Positions 9,162-18,082 are shown, counted from the stretch's first letter. The stretch: DNA of 64,000 bases from CAVSPO01 sp963730005 (GCA_963730005.1 CAVSPO010000015.1:101705-165704); one strand, 5' to 3'. Numbers and translations are program-made. The notes: generated by a model from the letters alone, not told the origin.

Positions 9162-9194
9162 AAAAAACCCTCGCTGCCCAAAGGCACACGAGGG
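9162..9194 (-). terminator. Intrinsic terminator of the ilvB leader (attenuator)
   Basis: On the minus strand CCCTCG...CGAGGG encloses a second stem TGCC/GGCA and is followed directly by six T residues (9167-9162). Its 5' arm (9194-9187, CCCTCGTG) can also pair perfectly with CACGAGGG at 9157-9150, downstream of the T-run. A separate perfect 9-bp hairpin (AGCGCTTCG/CGAAGCGCT, 9222-9195) begins at the leader-peptide stop. This is the arrangement of an amino-acid attenuator. Confidence 0.8.
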
Positions 9195-9220
9195 AGCGCT
9201 TCGACCGGAGCGGCGAAGCG

Positions 9221-9253
9221 CTAAAGGACTACGAGCTGGTAAGTCTGCGACAC
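9221..9253 (-). CDS. ilvB leader peptide MSQTYQLVVL
   Basis: A 10-codon reading frame with GTG start and TAG stop, ending in consecutive Leu-Val-Val-Leu codons, which are products of the pathway it precedes. The GTG is exactly at the expected transcription start of the promoter at 9261-9289, so the peptide would be translated from a leaderless mRNA. The stop touches the first hairpin of the attenuator. Ribosome stalling at the Val/Leu codons when those amino acids are scarce would be expected to prevent the terminator; this mechanism is inferred from layout and from the known ilvB leader of corynebacteria. Confidence 0.75.
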   Translation of the reverse strand: MSQTYQLVVL

Positions 9254-9260
9254 GCTGCCA

Positions 9261-9289
9261 ATTCTGTGCCCCGAACCCCCACCTGTCAA
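9261..9289 (-). promoter_or_regulatory. Promoter of the ilvBNC operon
   Basis: Consensus -35 TTGACA (9289-9284), a 17-bp spacer and -10 CAGAAT (9266-9261). The predicted start is at about 9254, adjacent to the leader-peptide GTG at 9253. Confidence 0.75.
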
Positions 9290-9326
9290 TTGTGAGCTCG
9301 CCAGTCTCAACATCCGACCACCTGGT

Positions 9327-10097
9327 TCACCATGTTCGGCGGACGGGGAATCCCGCCGCAGCCAGGCCCAGCTTGACTTCCGTGATGCTGAGCGCGCCGA
9401 AGTGAAAGACGCTGGCTGCCAGCAACGCGTCGGCACCGGCTCGTGCCGCCGCGACGAAGTCGGCCACTGTGCCGGCGCCCCCGGAGGCGATCAGGGGAAC
9501 GTCGACGGCGGCCCGGACATCCTCAAGCATCTGCAGATCGAAACCGCTGGTGGTGCCGTCCGCGTCCATCGAATTCAGCAGCACCTCCCCGACTCCACGT
9601 TCAACCGCCTGCTTGCACCACTGGATGGCGTCCAGACCAGCAGAGCGCTGCCCACCGTGGGTGGTCACCCCATAGCCCGAAGGTTGGCCCGGCTCGCGCC
9701 GCGCGTCCAGTGACAGCACCAGCACCTGGTTGCCGAAGCGTCCGGCAATCTGGTTGATGAGATCGGGGTTGGCGATCGCGCCGGTGTTCACGCCAACCTT
9801 GTCGGCGCCGCTGCGCAGCAGTGCGTCCACGTCGTCCACGCTGCGGACTCCCCCGCCGACGGTGAGCGGGATGAACACCTCCTGAGCGCAGCGGCTCACC
9901 ATGTCACGGGTGGTTTCCCGGCCGCGAGTCGACGCGGAAATGTCCAGGAAGGTCAGCTCATCCGCACCCTGTTCACCGTAGGCACGCGCCAGCTCGACCG
10001 GATCACCGGCGTCTCGCAGCCGGGTGAAGTTGACGCCCTTGACGACGCGACCGTCGGTGACATCCAGACACGGAATGATGCGAATCGCCACTGCCAC
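9327..10097 (-). CDS. hisF: Imidazole glycerol phosphate synthase, cyclase subunit
   Basis: Uses ammonia from HisH to form imidazole glycerol phosphate and AICAR in histidine synthesis. The (beta-alpha)8 protein is 256 residues. The two catalytic aspartates are visible in IIPCLDV near residue 12 and VLSLDAR near residue 130; phosphate-binding loops include GGGVRSVDD and ASGGAGTV. A GTG at 10097 is taken as start; a second in-frame GTG at 10091 would shorten it by two residues. It follows the helicase by 35 bp on the same strand. The other his genes in the window (hisG, hisE) are 41 kb away, so the pathway is scattered. Confidence 0.95.
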   Translation of the reverse strand: MAVAIRIIPCLDVTDGRVVKGVNFTRLRDAGDPVELARAYGEQGADELTFLDISASTRGRETTRDMVSRCAQEVFIPLTVGGGVRSVDDVDALLRSGADKVGVNTGAIANPDLINQIAGRFGNQVLVLSLDARREPGQPSGYGVTTHGGQRSAGLDAIQWCKQAVERGVGEVLLNSMDADGTTSGFDLQMLEDVRAAVDVPLIASGGAGTVADFVAAARAGADALLAASVFHFGALSITEVKLGLAAAGFPVRRTW

Positions 10098-10132
10098 GGC
10101 GCCCAGCGTAGCTGCCCCGGCGTGCCCGCCGA

Positions 10133-12916
10133 CTACTCGTCGGTGTCCAGCTCCACGATGTCGCGGCGCATCGCTGCCACCACTGCCTGGCACTGCAGCC
10201 GCAGGTCACCCACACCGGGGGCCGCCGAGATCTGCCCGGCCAGATCCACCACTTGCCGCACCCAGCGAACGAAATCACCGGCAGGCAGCTGGGTGTTCTC
10301 CAGCACCTCCGCCAGCTCCGCCCCGCCGGCCCAGTCGTAGGCCGCCTCAGCGAAACCGATCTCCGGTGGCTGCTGTCGCTCCACCCTGAAATCGCGCTCA
10401 ACCAGGCCCACCTCGCGCCAGGTGGCACGCACCTGGCTGGCGGCGGTCTCGCTGAGGGGGTCGGGCATGCGATGCAGCTGGCCACCACCCGCCCTGGCCT
10501 CGTACACCAGCGTTGACAACACCGCCGCCAACGGCGCCGGGCCCAAGCCGTCGAACACACCACCGCGGACGCACTCGGCCACCACCAGATCGAGTTCGTT
10601 GTAGATCCGGCACAACATCCGGCCGGACTCGGTGACCTGGTCGTCGTCGGTCAGGTAGCCCAGCGAGGTCAGCACGCCGCAGATCCGGTCGAACTGACTG
10701 GCTATCGAGTTGGTGCGGGTCTGCGCCCGCTCCCGGATCCGGCTGCTTTCGCGTTCCAGCACCAGCGCCTTCTCGGCAAAGCGGGCATGGGTTTCTCGAT
10801 CGGGGCACTCATGACAGGGGTGGGCCCGCAGCTCGGTCCGCAGCTGGTCGATCTCGGCGGCCAACTGCGCGTCCCGGGCCTGTCTGGGGGCCGGCGCCAC
10901 GTCGACCGGGAGCTGCTCGATCTTCTGGCGCAGGCTGGCGGCCAGGGCCTTGCGTGCGGAGGCGTTTCGAGGGTCGAATTTCTTGGGAATCCGCAACCGC
11001 GCCACGCTGGTGGCCGGGTCCGGAAAATCCTGGATGGTCAGCCGCACCAGCTGGCGGTCCTCGGTCAGCACCAGCGGATGCGGCTCATGGTCGCGGCCGA
11101 TGCCGGGGTCGACCACCACCACCCACCCCTGATGCCTGCCACCGGGCGTCCAGACCACGTCGCCGGGGACCAGATCGAGCAGCGACTCCATGGCTTCGGC
11201 CCGGCGATCTTGTTTGCGCAGCCGGGCGGCCCTGGATTCGAGCTGCGAGATCCGGTCGCGCAGCCGCGCATACTCGGTGAAGTCGCCGCGGTCGCACTGG
11301 GCCTGGGCCAGGTACTCGTCGATGACGGCCTTGTTGCTGGCCGACTGACGTGCCATGCCGACCACCGTGCGGTCGGTCTGGAACTGCGCGAAGCTCTGCT
11401 CCAGCAGCGCGCGGGCTCGATCACGGCCCATCGAACCGACAAGGTTGACAGCCATGTTGTAGGTGGGCCGGAAACTCGACTTGAGCGGGTAGGTGCGCCG
11501 TGACGCCAGCCCGGCCACGGCACGCGGGTCCATCCCAGGTTGCCACGCCACGACGGCATGGCCCTCGTCGTCGATCCCGCGCCTCCCGGCGCGACCCGTG
11601 AGCTGCGTGTACTCACCGGGCGTGACATCGACGTGGCCTTCTCCGTTGTACTTGACCAGTCGCTCGATCACGACGGTGCGCGCCGGCATGTTGATCCCCA
11701 ACGCCAGCGTCTCGGTGGCGTAGACGACCTTGACCAGGCCACGGGTGAAGGCTTGCTCCACGATGGTCTTGAGCACCGGCAGCAGCCCGGCGTGATGCGC
11801 AGCAATGCCCCGGGTCAGCGCCTCCACGAAGCTCTCCCAGCCCAGCGCCGCCCGATCCGTGGCACTGAGCGCAGCGCCGTGCTGGGCGGCGATGCTCGCC
11901 AACTCAGCTCGTTCCGTCCGGCTGGTGAGGCGAACCCCAGAGGTGAGGAGCTGGCGCACGGCTCCGTCGCAGCCCGCGCGACTGAAAACGAACACGATGG
12001 CCGGCAGCAGCCTGGCGTCTTCCAGAGCCCGCACGACGGCACCCCGCGACGGGGTGAGACTGCGCTTGCGCTCGCCGTCAGGCGGGCCGTTGTGCTGGCG
12101 GGCGCCCTTGAGGTACCGGGTGTTGGCAGCACCGCCAAAGGACCCCGAGCCGTAGCTGACGTTGCGCTGGCCCCGCCCGCTGCGTCCGCGCGGCCGGCGA
12201 GCGTCATCGCGGGTTTCGCGGGCCTCTCGCTGAGCCAGGGTGAGCAGTTTGGGGTTCACGCCGCGCTCACCAGAACGGTTGCTGTGCTCGAAGAGGTCAA
12301 TCAGGTCGTAGCCGACCATCACGTGCTGGTACAGCGGCACCGGACGACGCTCGCTCACCACCACGGCTGTTTCGCCACGCACGGCTCCCAGCCATTCACC
12401 GAACTCCTCCGCATTGCTGACGGTGGCCGAAAGCGCGACGATCTGAACAGAATCGGCGAGGCCCAGAATAACCTCTTCCCACACCGGGCCACGGAAACGG
12501 TCAGCCAGGTAGTGCACCTCGTCCATGACCACGAAGCCAAGCCCGCTCAAGGTCGGGGACCCGGCGTAGATCATGTTGCGCAACACTTCGGTGGTCATCA
12601 CGACGATGTCGGCTTCGCCGTTGATGGAGGTGTCACCCGTCAGCAGGCCCACTCGCAGCTCGCCGTGCCGAGCCACCAGATCGTGGTACTTCTGATTGCT
12701 CAGCGCCTTGATCGGGGTCGTGTAGAAACACTTGCGGCCCTGCCGCAGGGCACACCAAGCGGCAAACTCGCCCACCACCGTCTTTCCGGACCCGGTCGGG
12801 GCAGCGACCAGCACACCACGACCAGCCTGAACCTCATGGCAGGCCTGCACCTGGAAATCGTCAAACGCGAAGTCGTAGCCCGCAGCGAACTCGTCCAGCA
12901 GGTCACCAGTCCCCAT
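10133..12916 (-). CDS. helY: Ski2-like DEVH-box RNA helicase (HelY type)
   Basis: Superfamily 2 helicase of 927 residues related to eukaryotic Ski2/Mtr4, widespread in actinobacteria and probably acting in RNA processing. Motif I is APTGSGKT near residue 40, motif II is DEVH, motif III is SATVSN, and the C-terminal RecA domain has the motif VI region QLTGRAGRRGID. A C-terminal DSHCT-like region (DLVVAECVRGG) follows. The start is ATG 12916, which overlaps the tatC stop as TGATG; a GTG three bases earlier is also possible. Position after tatA-tatC matches the usual actinobacterial order paf-tat-helY. Confidence 0.92.
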   Translation of the reverse strand: MGTGDLLDEFAAGYDFAFDDFQVQACHEVQAGRGVLVAAPTGSGKTVVGEFAAWCALRQGRKCFYTTPIKALSNQKYHDLVARHGELRVGLLTGDTSINGEADIVVMTTEVLRNMIYAGSPTLSGLGFVVMDEVHYLADRFRGPVWEEVILGLADSVQIVALSATVSNAEEFGEWLGAVRGETAVVVSERRPVPLYQHVMVGYDLIDLFEHSNRSGERGVNPKLLTLAQREARETRDDARRPRGRSGRGQRNVSYGSGSFGGAANTRYLKGARQHNGPPDGERKRSLTPSRGAVVRALEDARLLPAIVFVFSRAGCDGAVRQLLTSGVRLTSRTERAELASIAAQHGAALSATDRAALGWESFVEALTRGIAAHHAGLLPVLKTIVEQAFTRGLVKVVYATETLALGINMPARTVVIERLVKYNGEGHVDVTPGEYTQLTGRAGRRGIDDEGHAVVAWQPGMDPRAVAGLASRRTYPLKSSFRPTYNMAVNLVGSMGRDRARALLEQSFAQFQTDRTVVGMARQSASNKAVIDEYLAQAQCDRGDFTEYARLRDRISQLESRAARLRKQDRRAEAMESLLDLVPGDVVWTPGGRHQGWVVVVDPGIGRDHEPHPLVLTEDRQLVRLTIQDFPDPATSVARLRIPKKFDPRNASARKALAASLRQKIEQLPVDVAPAPRQARDAQLAAEIDQLRTELRAHPCHECPDRETHARFAEKALVLERESSRIRERAQTRTNSIASQFDRICGVLTSLGYLTDDDQVTESGRMLCRIYNELDLVVAECVRGGVFDGLGPAPLAAVLSTLVYEARAGGGQLHRMPDPLSETAASQVRATWREVGLVERDFRVERQQPPEIGFAEAAYDWAGGAELAEVLENTQLPAGDFVRWVRQVVDLAGQISAAPGVGDLRLQCQAVVAAMRRDIVELDTDE

Positions 12917-13722
12917 CACACTGGCGCTGCGCGACGGTCGTGGATACGGCAGATGATCTCCGAGACCAGGTACATGATGAACATCGGAAGGGCCAGCGCC
13001 GCCATGGAGAACGCATCGGTGGAGGGGGTCGCAATGGCAGCGAAAAGCGTGCAGATCATCATGGCCGGAGCTCGGAACTTGCCGAGCTGCTCACCGGTGA
13101 CGACGCCCATCAGGTTCAGGGAGATCAGCACGACAGGCAGCAGGAAGGCGATCCCGAACACCAGAAGCAGCCTCACCTCGAAATCGAGGAATCGGTTGAG
13201 TTCGTTGAGGTTGACCACGTCTGGTGGGTTGAACTGCAACATGGCGGCGAAACCCTTGGGCGTGACGAGATAGCCAACCGCCACACCGAACAGGAACAGC
13301 GGGATGGCTGCGCCGAGGAATCCCAGCGCAACCTTCTTTTCCGTCTTCATCAGGGCCGGGGCGATGTAGGCCCACAACTGGTAGAGCCAGACGGGGCAGC
13401 TCAGCACCAATCCGGCAGTGAATCCGACTCTGAAATAGAGAGTGAAGGCGCCAGTGACACCCTCGGTGGTCATCTGCACGACGGCGCCGGGGTTGCGGGC
13501 CTGGTAAGTGGCCACGGCCTCGTTGATGGGCCGCATCAGGATCCCGAGCAGGTCGTCGTAGAAGGCCAGGCAGACGATGCTGACCAAAACCACGCCCGCC
13601 ACCGACACGATCAGTCGATAGCGCAGCTCGCGAAGATGGTCGGCCAGTTCCATGGTGCCGTCCTCGGACGGCTTGGGTGGCCGGTACCACTTGGGTTTGG
13701 GTTCCTGCACCGCAGCGGTCAT
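12916..13722 (-). CDS. tatC: Sec-independent protein translocase subunit TatC
   Basis: Membrane receptor of the twin-arginine export pathway that recognises RR signal peptides. The protein is 268 residues with a long charged N-terminus and six hydrophobic segments. The family motif MELADHLRELRYRL starts at residue 24 and the periplasmic/TM region FYDDLLGILMRPINEA follows. The ATG at 13722 is used. It overlaps helY at its end and lies 11 bp downstream of tatA, so tatA-tatC-helY form one unit. Confidence 0.96.
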   Translation of the reverse strand: MTAAVQEPKPKWYRPPKPSEDGTMELADHLRELRYRLIVSVAGVVLVSIVCLAFYDDLLGILMRPINEAVATYQARNPGAVVQMTTEGVTGAFTLYFRVGFTAGLVLSCPVWLYQLWAYIAPALMKTEKKVALGFLGAAIPLFLFGVAVGYLVTPKGFAAMLQFNPPDVVNLNELNRFLDFEVRLLLVFGIAFLLPVVLISLNLMGVVTGEQLGKFRAPAMMICTLFAAIATPSTDAFSMAALALPMFIMYLVSEIICRIHDRRAAPV

Positions 13723-13733
13723 GACGGCGTCGG

Positions 13734-14006
13734 TCAGCGGGCGCTCTTGTCGCCCGAGGCCGGACGTTCAGGAGTCTCCTCGATGACGGCATCCACTGTC
13801 TCGACGGGGAACGCACTCGTGGCGCGTTCGCTCCCCGGCAGCGCATCGGCTTGGGCCGTGTCGGCCGCCTTCAGTCCCTTGGTCTCTTCCTTGAACTCGC
13901 GCAGTGCTCGTCCGCTCGCCTTGCCGAGGCCGGCCAGCTTCGTCCCTCCGAACAGCAACACAGCGATGACGAGGATGATAAGCAGCTCCTGCCAACCCAG
14001 ACCCAT
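13734..14006 (-). CDS. tatA: Sec-independent protein translocase subunit TatA
   Basis: Pore-forming component of the Tat system. The protein is 90 residues: one N-terminal membrane helix (LLIILVIAVLLFGG), the FG hinge, then an amphipathic helix (KLAGLGKASGRALREFKEE) and an acidic low-complexity tail. The ATG at 14006, with a GGATGGAG ribosome site, puts the helix at the very N-terminus as the family requires; a longer frame upstream would bury it. It is followed by tatC. Confidence 0.95.
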   Translation of the reverse strand: MGLGWQELLIILVIAVLLFGGTKLAGLGKASGRALREFKEETKGLKAADTAQADALPGSERATSAFPVETVDAVIEETPERPASGDKSAR

Positions 14007-14108
14007 GTCGACTCCATCCCGTTCGTGCTTCGCCACCAGGAAACCCCAGTGTCTTCCATGGTAGGGCTTCACCAAAGGCCGGCGCCAACAGACGCTGCCC
14101 GTTGCCGA

Positions 14109-15071
14109 TCAATCTGAAAGCCACTCATCCGCCAGCGCGAGTGCCGCCCGGGCCTGGGCGAGGGCCTCGTCCCCCGCTCCCTCCGGGGACACCACCCGAG
14201 CTGAGCCCCCCAATTGCAACAAGAGTCTGGTCAGCCACGCCGGATCAGCGACCGCGAACACCGCACGGGCGCTGCCGTCCCCATGACGCTGCAACCAACG
14301 GTGCGGGTAGTACTCCGTGATCCACACCGCCTCGGGGCGCAGGTCGAGCGTCACCTCGTTGCTGCTGGAGAGATCGTCGAACCAGCGTTGCAGCCGTGGC
14401 ACCGGACCGTGCGGTGCGGCAGCCTCAGGCAATTCCTCCACAGCTGCGATCCGGTCCACGCGGTAGGTTCGCCACTCCTGGTGGTCCAGGTTCCAGGCCT
14501 GCAGGTAGGCACAGCCACCCTCAAGCTGGACACGGGCCGGGTCCACGACCGGCGTGGTGGTTTCGCCGCGGGTCTGACCGTCATAGGTCAGGCAGACCCG
14601 TTGGCCGTGGTCGATGGCAGCCAGCAGGGCCGCTCGGACCTCCTCCGAACCACTCGCCACCCGGATGGCCACGCGGTCGACGTCACGGACACCCGCAAGA
14701 GCCCGCAGTTTCTGCAGCGCTGAATCTGCTGCTGCGGCGGTGGCGTCGGTGGCGACCTCTCGCACCGCCTGTAGTGCCACGATCAGACTCGTCACCTCGT
14801 CCAGGGTGAACCGGAGCGGCCGGGACAAGTAGTCGGCGTTGGTCAGGTTGATGATCCCGTCGTTGAGTGCGGCATCCATGTCGATGTCGATCAGGTCGTC
14901 GGGAAGGCCGCCGGGCAGCCCGCACATCCACAGGACGTCCAGGTCCTTCAGCAATTGGCGGGCGGAGACTCCGAAGGTGCGGGCCACGTCATCAACCCTG
15001 GCAGCTGGATGGGCCAGCAGATAAGGCACCAGCATGAGCAGCCGATTCGCCTGGTCCTGGGAGGTCGTCAC
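14109..15071 (-). CDS. pafC: WYL-domain transcriptional regulator PafC
   Basis: Partner of PafB in the WYL-type activator that responds to DNA damage in actinobacteria. The protein is 320 residues. An N-terminal winged-helix segment (RLLMLVPYLLAHPAARVDDVARTFGVS) is followed by a WYL domain, with CAYLQAWNLDHQEWRTYRVDRI as the core near residue 215 (PafC proteins often lack the literal WYL triad), and a C-terminal extension. The GTG start at 15071 overlaps the pafB stop as GTGA, so the two are translationally coupled. Placement upstream of tatA-tatC is the standard order. Confidence 0.92.
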   Translation of the reverse strand: MTTSQDQANRLLMLVPYLLAHPAARVDDVARTFGVSARQLLKDLDVLWMCGLPGGLPDDLIDIDMDAALNDGIINLTNADYLSRPLRFTLDEVTSLIVALQAVREVATDATAAAADSALQKLRALAGVRDVDRVAIRVASGSEEVRAALLAAIDHGQRVCLTYDGQTRGETTTPVVDPARVQLEGGCAYLQAWNLDHQEWRTYRVDRIAAVEELPEAAAPHGPVPRLQRWFDDLSSSNEVTLDLRPEAVWITEYYPHRWLQRHGDGSARAVFAVADPAWLTRLLLQLGGSARVVSPEGAGDEALAQARAALALADEWLSD

Positions 15072-16033
15072 CGCGGCCCTCCCTGCAACTCCAGGACCGC
15101 GGCCAGTTGGGAGCGCACCTTGCTGGCCACTGCCGCAGGTGCCAGCGCCAGAACGTCGGGCCCGGCTGCACACAGCTCCGCCACCAGGGAGTCGTCATTG
15201 GCGTAGGGCACCACCCACGCGCGGAAGCCGGGAGGCAACGGTCGACCCGGAGGTGACTCGACCCCACGACGGCGCAGCGCAGGAGCCCGGTCGCCCTTGA
15301 TGGCCACCAGCGCCTGCAGGTGGTCGGCCTGCGGCTCGAGTCGACGGGCCAACTCCTTGAGATCCACGGTCGGCACCTGAAAGGCCTCAGGCTGCCCGAC
15401 CAACTCCGGCCCCGCGCTGATCCGTGACAGCTTGAACAGTCGCGGCGCCTGCCGCGTCAGGTCGTACCCCAGTACGAACCAGGATCCCCGACGCCAGGTG
15501 AGGGTCCAGGGCTGCACTCTTCGGGTCTCGTCGCCACCCCGGTACCCGAAGCTGACGTCGGTGCGACTGAGGGTGGCCTGCCAGAGCAGGTCGAAGGCAG
15601 GCTCGCGTGCACTGATGCGTGGTGACAGGGTTTCCAGCCTGCTGGGGTCGGGTTCAATACCCACCGCACGCAGTTTCGCCAACGCCTTGCCAGTGGATGC
15701 TGCCGCGCTGGCCTGCTCCCACACCTGGGCCGCGGCTCCCAACACGGCGGTCTCTGCCGGGGTGAAATCAACCGGGGGCAACTCGAAGTCGGCGCGAGTG
15801 ATCCGATAGCCGACTTCGTCGTCGAACAACACGTCGTTGCTGCCCACCTCGATCGGGACGCCCATCTGACGCAGGTCTTCCTTGTCCCGCTCAAAGGCGC
15901 GTTCGAACGCGGCGTCCGACAGACCGTCGTAGCCCTCGACGAGTTCCCGGATCCGTTCCCTGGCCAGGAAGCGCCGCGTCGAGAGCAGGCAGATCGTCAG
16001 GTTGACCAGCCTCTCCGACTTCTTGGGAGCCAT
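15068..16033 (-). CDS. pafB: WYL-domain transcriptional regulator PafB
   Basis: First subunit of the PafBC regulator. The protein is 321 residues. The N-terminus (KKSERLVNLTICLLSTRRFLARERIRE) is a typical PafB winged-helix start, and the WYL core appears as GSWFVLGYDLTRQAPRLFKLSRI near residue 200. The ATG at 16033 has a TAGCCT hexamer 7 bases upstream and no ribosome site, so the unit is probably leaderless. It is divergent from gluQ. The proteasome genes pafA and prcAB that often precede it are not in the window. Confidence 0.93.
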   Translation of the reverse strand: MAPKKSERLVNLTICLLSTRRFLARERIRELVEGYDGLSDAAFERAFERDKEDLRQMGVPIEVGSNDVLFDDEVGYRITRADFELPPVDFTPAETAVLGAAAQVWEQASAAASTGKALAKLRAVGIEPDPSRLETLSPRISAREPAFDLLWQATLSRTDVSFGYRGGDETRRVQPWTLTWRRGSWFVLGYDLTRQAPRLFKLSRISAGPELVGQPEAFQVPTVDLKELARRLEPQADHLQALVAIKGDRAPALRRRGVESPPGRPLPPGFRAWVVPYANDDSLVAELCAAGPDVLALAPAAVASKVRSQLAAVLELQGGPR

Positions 16034-16040
16034 GTCTGCG

Positions 16041-16046
16041 AGGCTA
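16041..16046 (-). promoter_or_regulatory. -10 element of pafB, leaderless layout
   Basis: TAGCCT on the minus strand, 7 bases before the pafB ATG at 16033. Confidence 0.5.
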
Positions 16047-16088
16047 TCAGCCCGCCTCCAGACGTCGGGGTGCCTCGTCGGTGGCCAC

Positions 16089-16094
16089 TAACCT
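16089..16094 (+). promoter_or_regulatory. -10 element of gluQ, leaderless layout
   Basis: TAACCT, 6 bases before the gluQ ATG at 16101. Together with the pafB element it forms a compact divergent promoter of under 70 bp. Confidence 0.5.
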
Positions 16095-16100
16095 TGAGGC

Positions 16101-17036
16101 ATGCCCGCCGGCCGTTTCGCCCCCAGCCCCACCTCGGAGCTGCACCTCGGCAACCTGCGCACCGCCCTGCTGGCCTGGTTGTTCGCGCGTCGCGACGGTC
16201 TCGACTTCGTTGTTCGCGTTGAGGACCTCGACCAGCAACGCGTGGCTGCTGCCCCGGCACTGGCCGACCAGCAACTGCGGGACCTGGAGGCCATCGGGCT
16301 GGACTGGGACGGCGAGGTGGTGCGTCAGTCGCAACGCCTCGACCTGTACCGGGACGCGGCTGCAAGCCAGGAGAACTACCGATGTTTCTGCACCCGCCGC
16401 GAAATCGTCGAAGCCTCGCAAGCGCCCAACCAGGACGGCTATCGGCCCTACCCCGGGACCTGTCGCACCTTGACAACGCGGCAAGCGGCGGAGCTTGGCC
16501 GGCAGCGGCCGGCGGCCCTGCGGGTTGCCGCCGGTGGCGCCACCTGCACCGTGCATGACCGACACGCCGGAGCGGTCACCGCGACGGTCGACGACTTCGT
16601 GCTGTTCCGCAACGACCACCCGATCGGGGAGGGAATGGCGGGCACCCCTTCCTACAACCTCGCGGTAGTGGTGGACGACGGGCTGCAGGAGGTCACCCAA
16701 GTGGTCCGCGGTTCGGATCTGCTCTCCTGCGCACCCCGGCAGGGCTGGCTCGCGCAGCGTCTCGGCTTCAGGGTGCCCGAGTACGCCCATGTCGGGCTGG
16801 CCCTCAACGAGCTGGGGCAACGCTTGGCCAAACGTGACGGTGCCGTCAGCCTGTCGCAGCTGCGGGCCACCGGCGTCGACGCTGCAGCGGTGCTGCGACT
16901 CCTCTGCGAATCCTGCGGTTTCGGTGCTCATGACGACGCCCCGGCGCTGCTGCGTGCAGTGCACCGGGGCGAGGTCGAGCTGGAGAACGCGCGAATCTGG
17001 GAGGCCTGGACCGTGCAGCCTGCTGCTCAGGCGTAA
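16101..17036 (+). CDS. gluQ: Glutamyl-Q tRNA(Asp) synthetase
   Basis: Truncated paralogue of glutamyl-tRNA synthetase that attaches glutamate to queuosine in tRNA-Asp. The protein is 311 residues and consists of the class I catalytic domain only. The N-terminal GRFAPSPTSELHLGN contains the HIGH-type motif (HLGN), a zinc-ribbon-like region follows (CFCTRREI), and a KMSKS-type loop is seen as RLAKRDG near residue 240. The anticodon-binding domain of GltX is missing, which separates it from true GluRS. It is leaderless by layout and its end overlaps the convergent FKBP gene by 10 bp. Confidence 0.92.
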   Translation: MPAGRFAPSPTSELHLGNLRTALLAWLFARRDGLDFVVRVEDLDQQRVAAAPALADQQLRDLEAIGLDWDGEVVRQSQRLDLYRDAAASQENYRCFCTRREIVEASQAPNQDGYRPYPGTCRTLTTRQAAELGRQRPAALRVAAGGATCTVHDRHAGAVTATVDDFVLFRNDHPIGEGMAGTPSYNLAVVVDDGLQEVTQVVRGSDLLSCAPRQGWLAQRLGFRVPEYAHVGLALNELGQRLAKRDGAVSLSQLRATGVDAAAVLRLLCESCGFGAHDDAPALLRAVHRGEVELENARIWEAWTVQPAAQA

Positions 17037-18070
17037 GGCTGGGTGTACAGCAGGTCGACCACGAACACGACCGTGGCTCCCGTGGGATAGGCCTGAGAAG
17101 AACTGCCCTCGGGGTAAGCGTCGCCGGGAGGCACCACCAGCAGCATGCGGCTGCCGACCGGCTGACCCACCAGGCCCTTGCGCCAGCCCGGAATCAGTGT
17201 GTTGATAGGGCCGGTCTGAGTGCCCTGACCGTAGGTGCTCTCGATCGTCTGCCCATCGGCAAAGTTGACCGCGAGATAGTTCACAGTGATCAGGTCGGTC
17301 TCCTGGACAGTCGCCCCGTCGCCCTTGATCAGCGGCTGCACCTGAAGCTCTACTGGAGCCGCCACCCCTGCCGGGATCGAGACCGAGGGCGTGCCGTTGT
17401 TGTCGGTGACAATCGGCAATGCTGCGGCGGGCTGCACCGGCGACCCGGATGGCCCGTTGAGCGGCGTGCTCATCACGTCGACGACGAAGAACAGCGAGTC
17501 GCCGACCTGGATGCCGGCCTGCGCATTGCCGCCACCCGCGTCATAACCATCCTCGCCGGTCATGCCGATCAGCACGCGGCTGCCCACGGTCTGGCCCTGC
17601 AAACCCTTGGCGAAACCTGTCACCACCTGGTCGAGCGGGAAACGCACGGTCTGCCTGCCGAAGCTGGAGTCGAAGGTCTGTCCGGTCCGCCCGTTGATGC
17701 CGATGTAGTTGACCTCGACAGTGGTGTTCGCACCGGTGACGGTGGAGCCGTTGCCCTTGTTCAGCACCACCACGCGGGTCTGGTCCATCTTCACCGGCCA
17801 GCCGCCCTCGACCGTCGGTGTTTCACCGAAGCCCCCGGTCACCTTGATGGCGTCCAGCGTGCTGATCACGGACGGCTCAACGGTCGGGGTCGGAGTACTG
17901 GTGGTCGCCGACGGTGCGGGCGTCGGGCTGGGGCTGCTGGCATCAGCGCCTGCGTCACCGCCCCCACAGCCGGCAAGCGCCAGCCCAAGCCCCAAGGAAA
18001 TCAGTGCGGTCAGGGTTCGCGCCCATGGACGCGGTGCAGAACGGGAACCGAAGGTATCTGTCAAAGCCAC
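17027..18070 (-). CDS. Exported lipoprotein with two FKBP-type peptidyl-prolyl isomerase domains
   Basis: Predicted extracytoplasmic folding factor of 347 residues. A signal peptide (TLTALISLGLGLALAGC) ends in a lipobox with the cysteine near residue 35, followed by a Ser/Thr/Pro linker. Two FKBP units follow: residues about 75-205 (VEVNYIG, FDSSFGR, VTGFAKGLQGQTVGSRVLI) and about 235-347 (ITVNYLA, IESTYGQG, IPGWRKGLVGQPVGSRMLL). The aromatic pocket residues are only partly conserved, so isomerase activity of each unit is uncertain. The GTG start at 18070 has a TAGGCT hexamer 6 bases before it. Confidence 0.88.
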   Translation of the reverse strand: MALTDTFGSRSAPRPWARTLTALISLGLGLALAGCGGGDAGADASSPSPTPAPSATTSTPTPTVEPSVISTLDAIKVTGGFGETPTVEGGWPVKMDQTRVVVLNKGNGSTVTGANTTVEVNYIGINGRTGQTFDSSFGRQTVRFPLDQVVTGFAKGLQGQTVGSRVLIGMTGEDGYDAGGGNAQAGIQVGDSLFFVVDVMSTPLNGPSGSPVQPAAALPIVTDNNGTPSVSIPAGVAAPVELQVQPLIKGDGATVQETDLITVNYLAVNFADGQTIESTYGQGTQTGPINTLIPGWRKGLVGQPVGSRMLLVVPPGDAYPEGSSSQAYPTGATVVFVVDLLYTQPYA

Positions 18071-18076
18071 TGGCTC

Positions 18077-18082
18077 AGCCTA
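18077..18082 (-). promoter_or_regulatory. -10 element of the FKBP lipoprotein gene, leaderless layout
   Basis: TAGGCT on the minus strand, 6 bases before the GTG at 18070. Confidence 0.5.

Noticed and set aside
16101..17036. Considered as a second glutamyl-tRNA synthetase
   Set aside because: Too short and lacks the anticodon-binding domain; it fits GluQ-RS.
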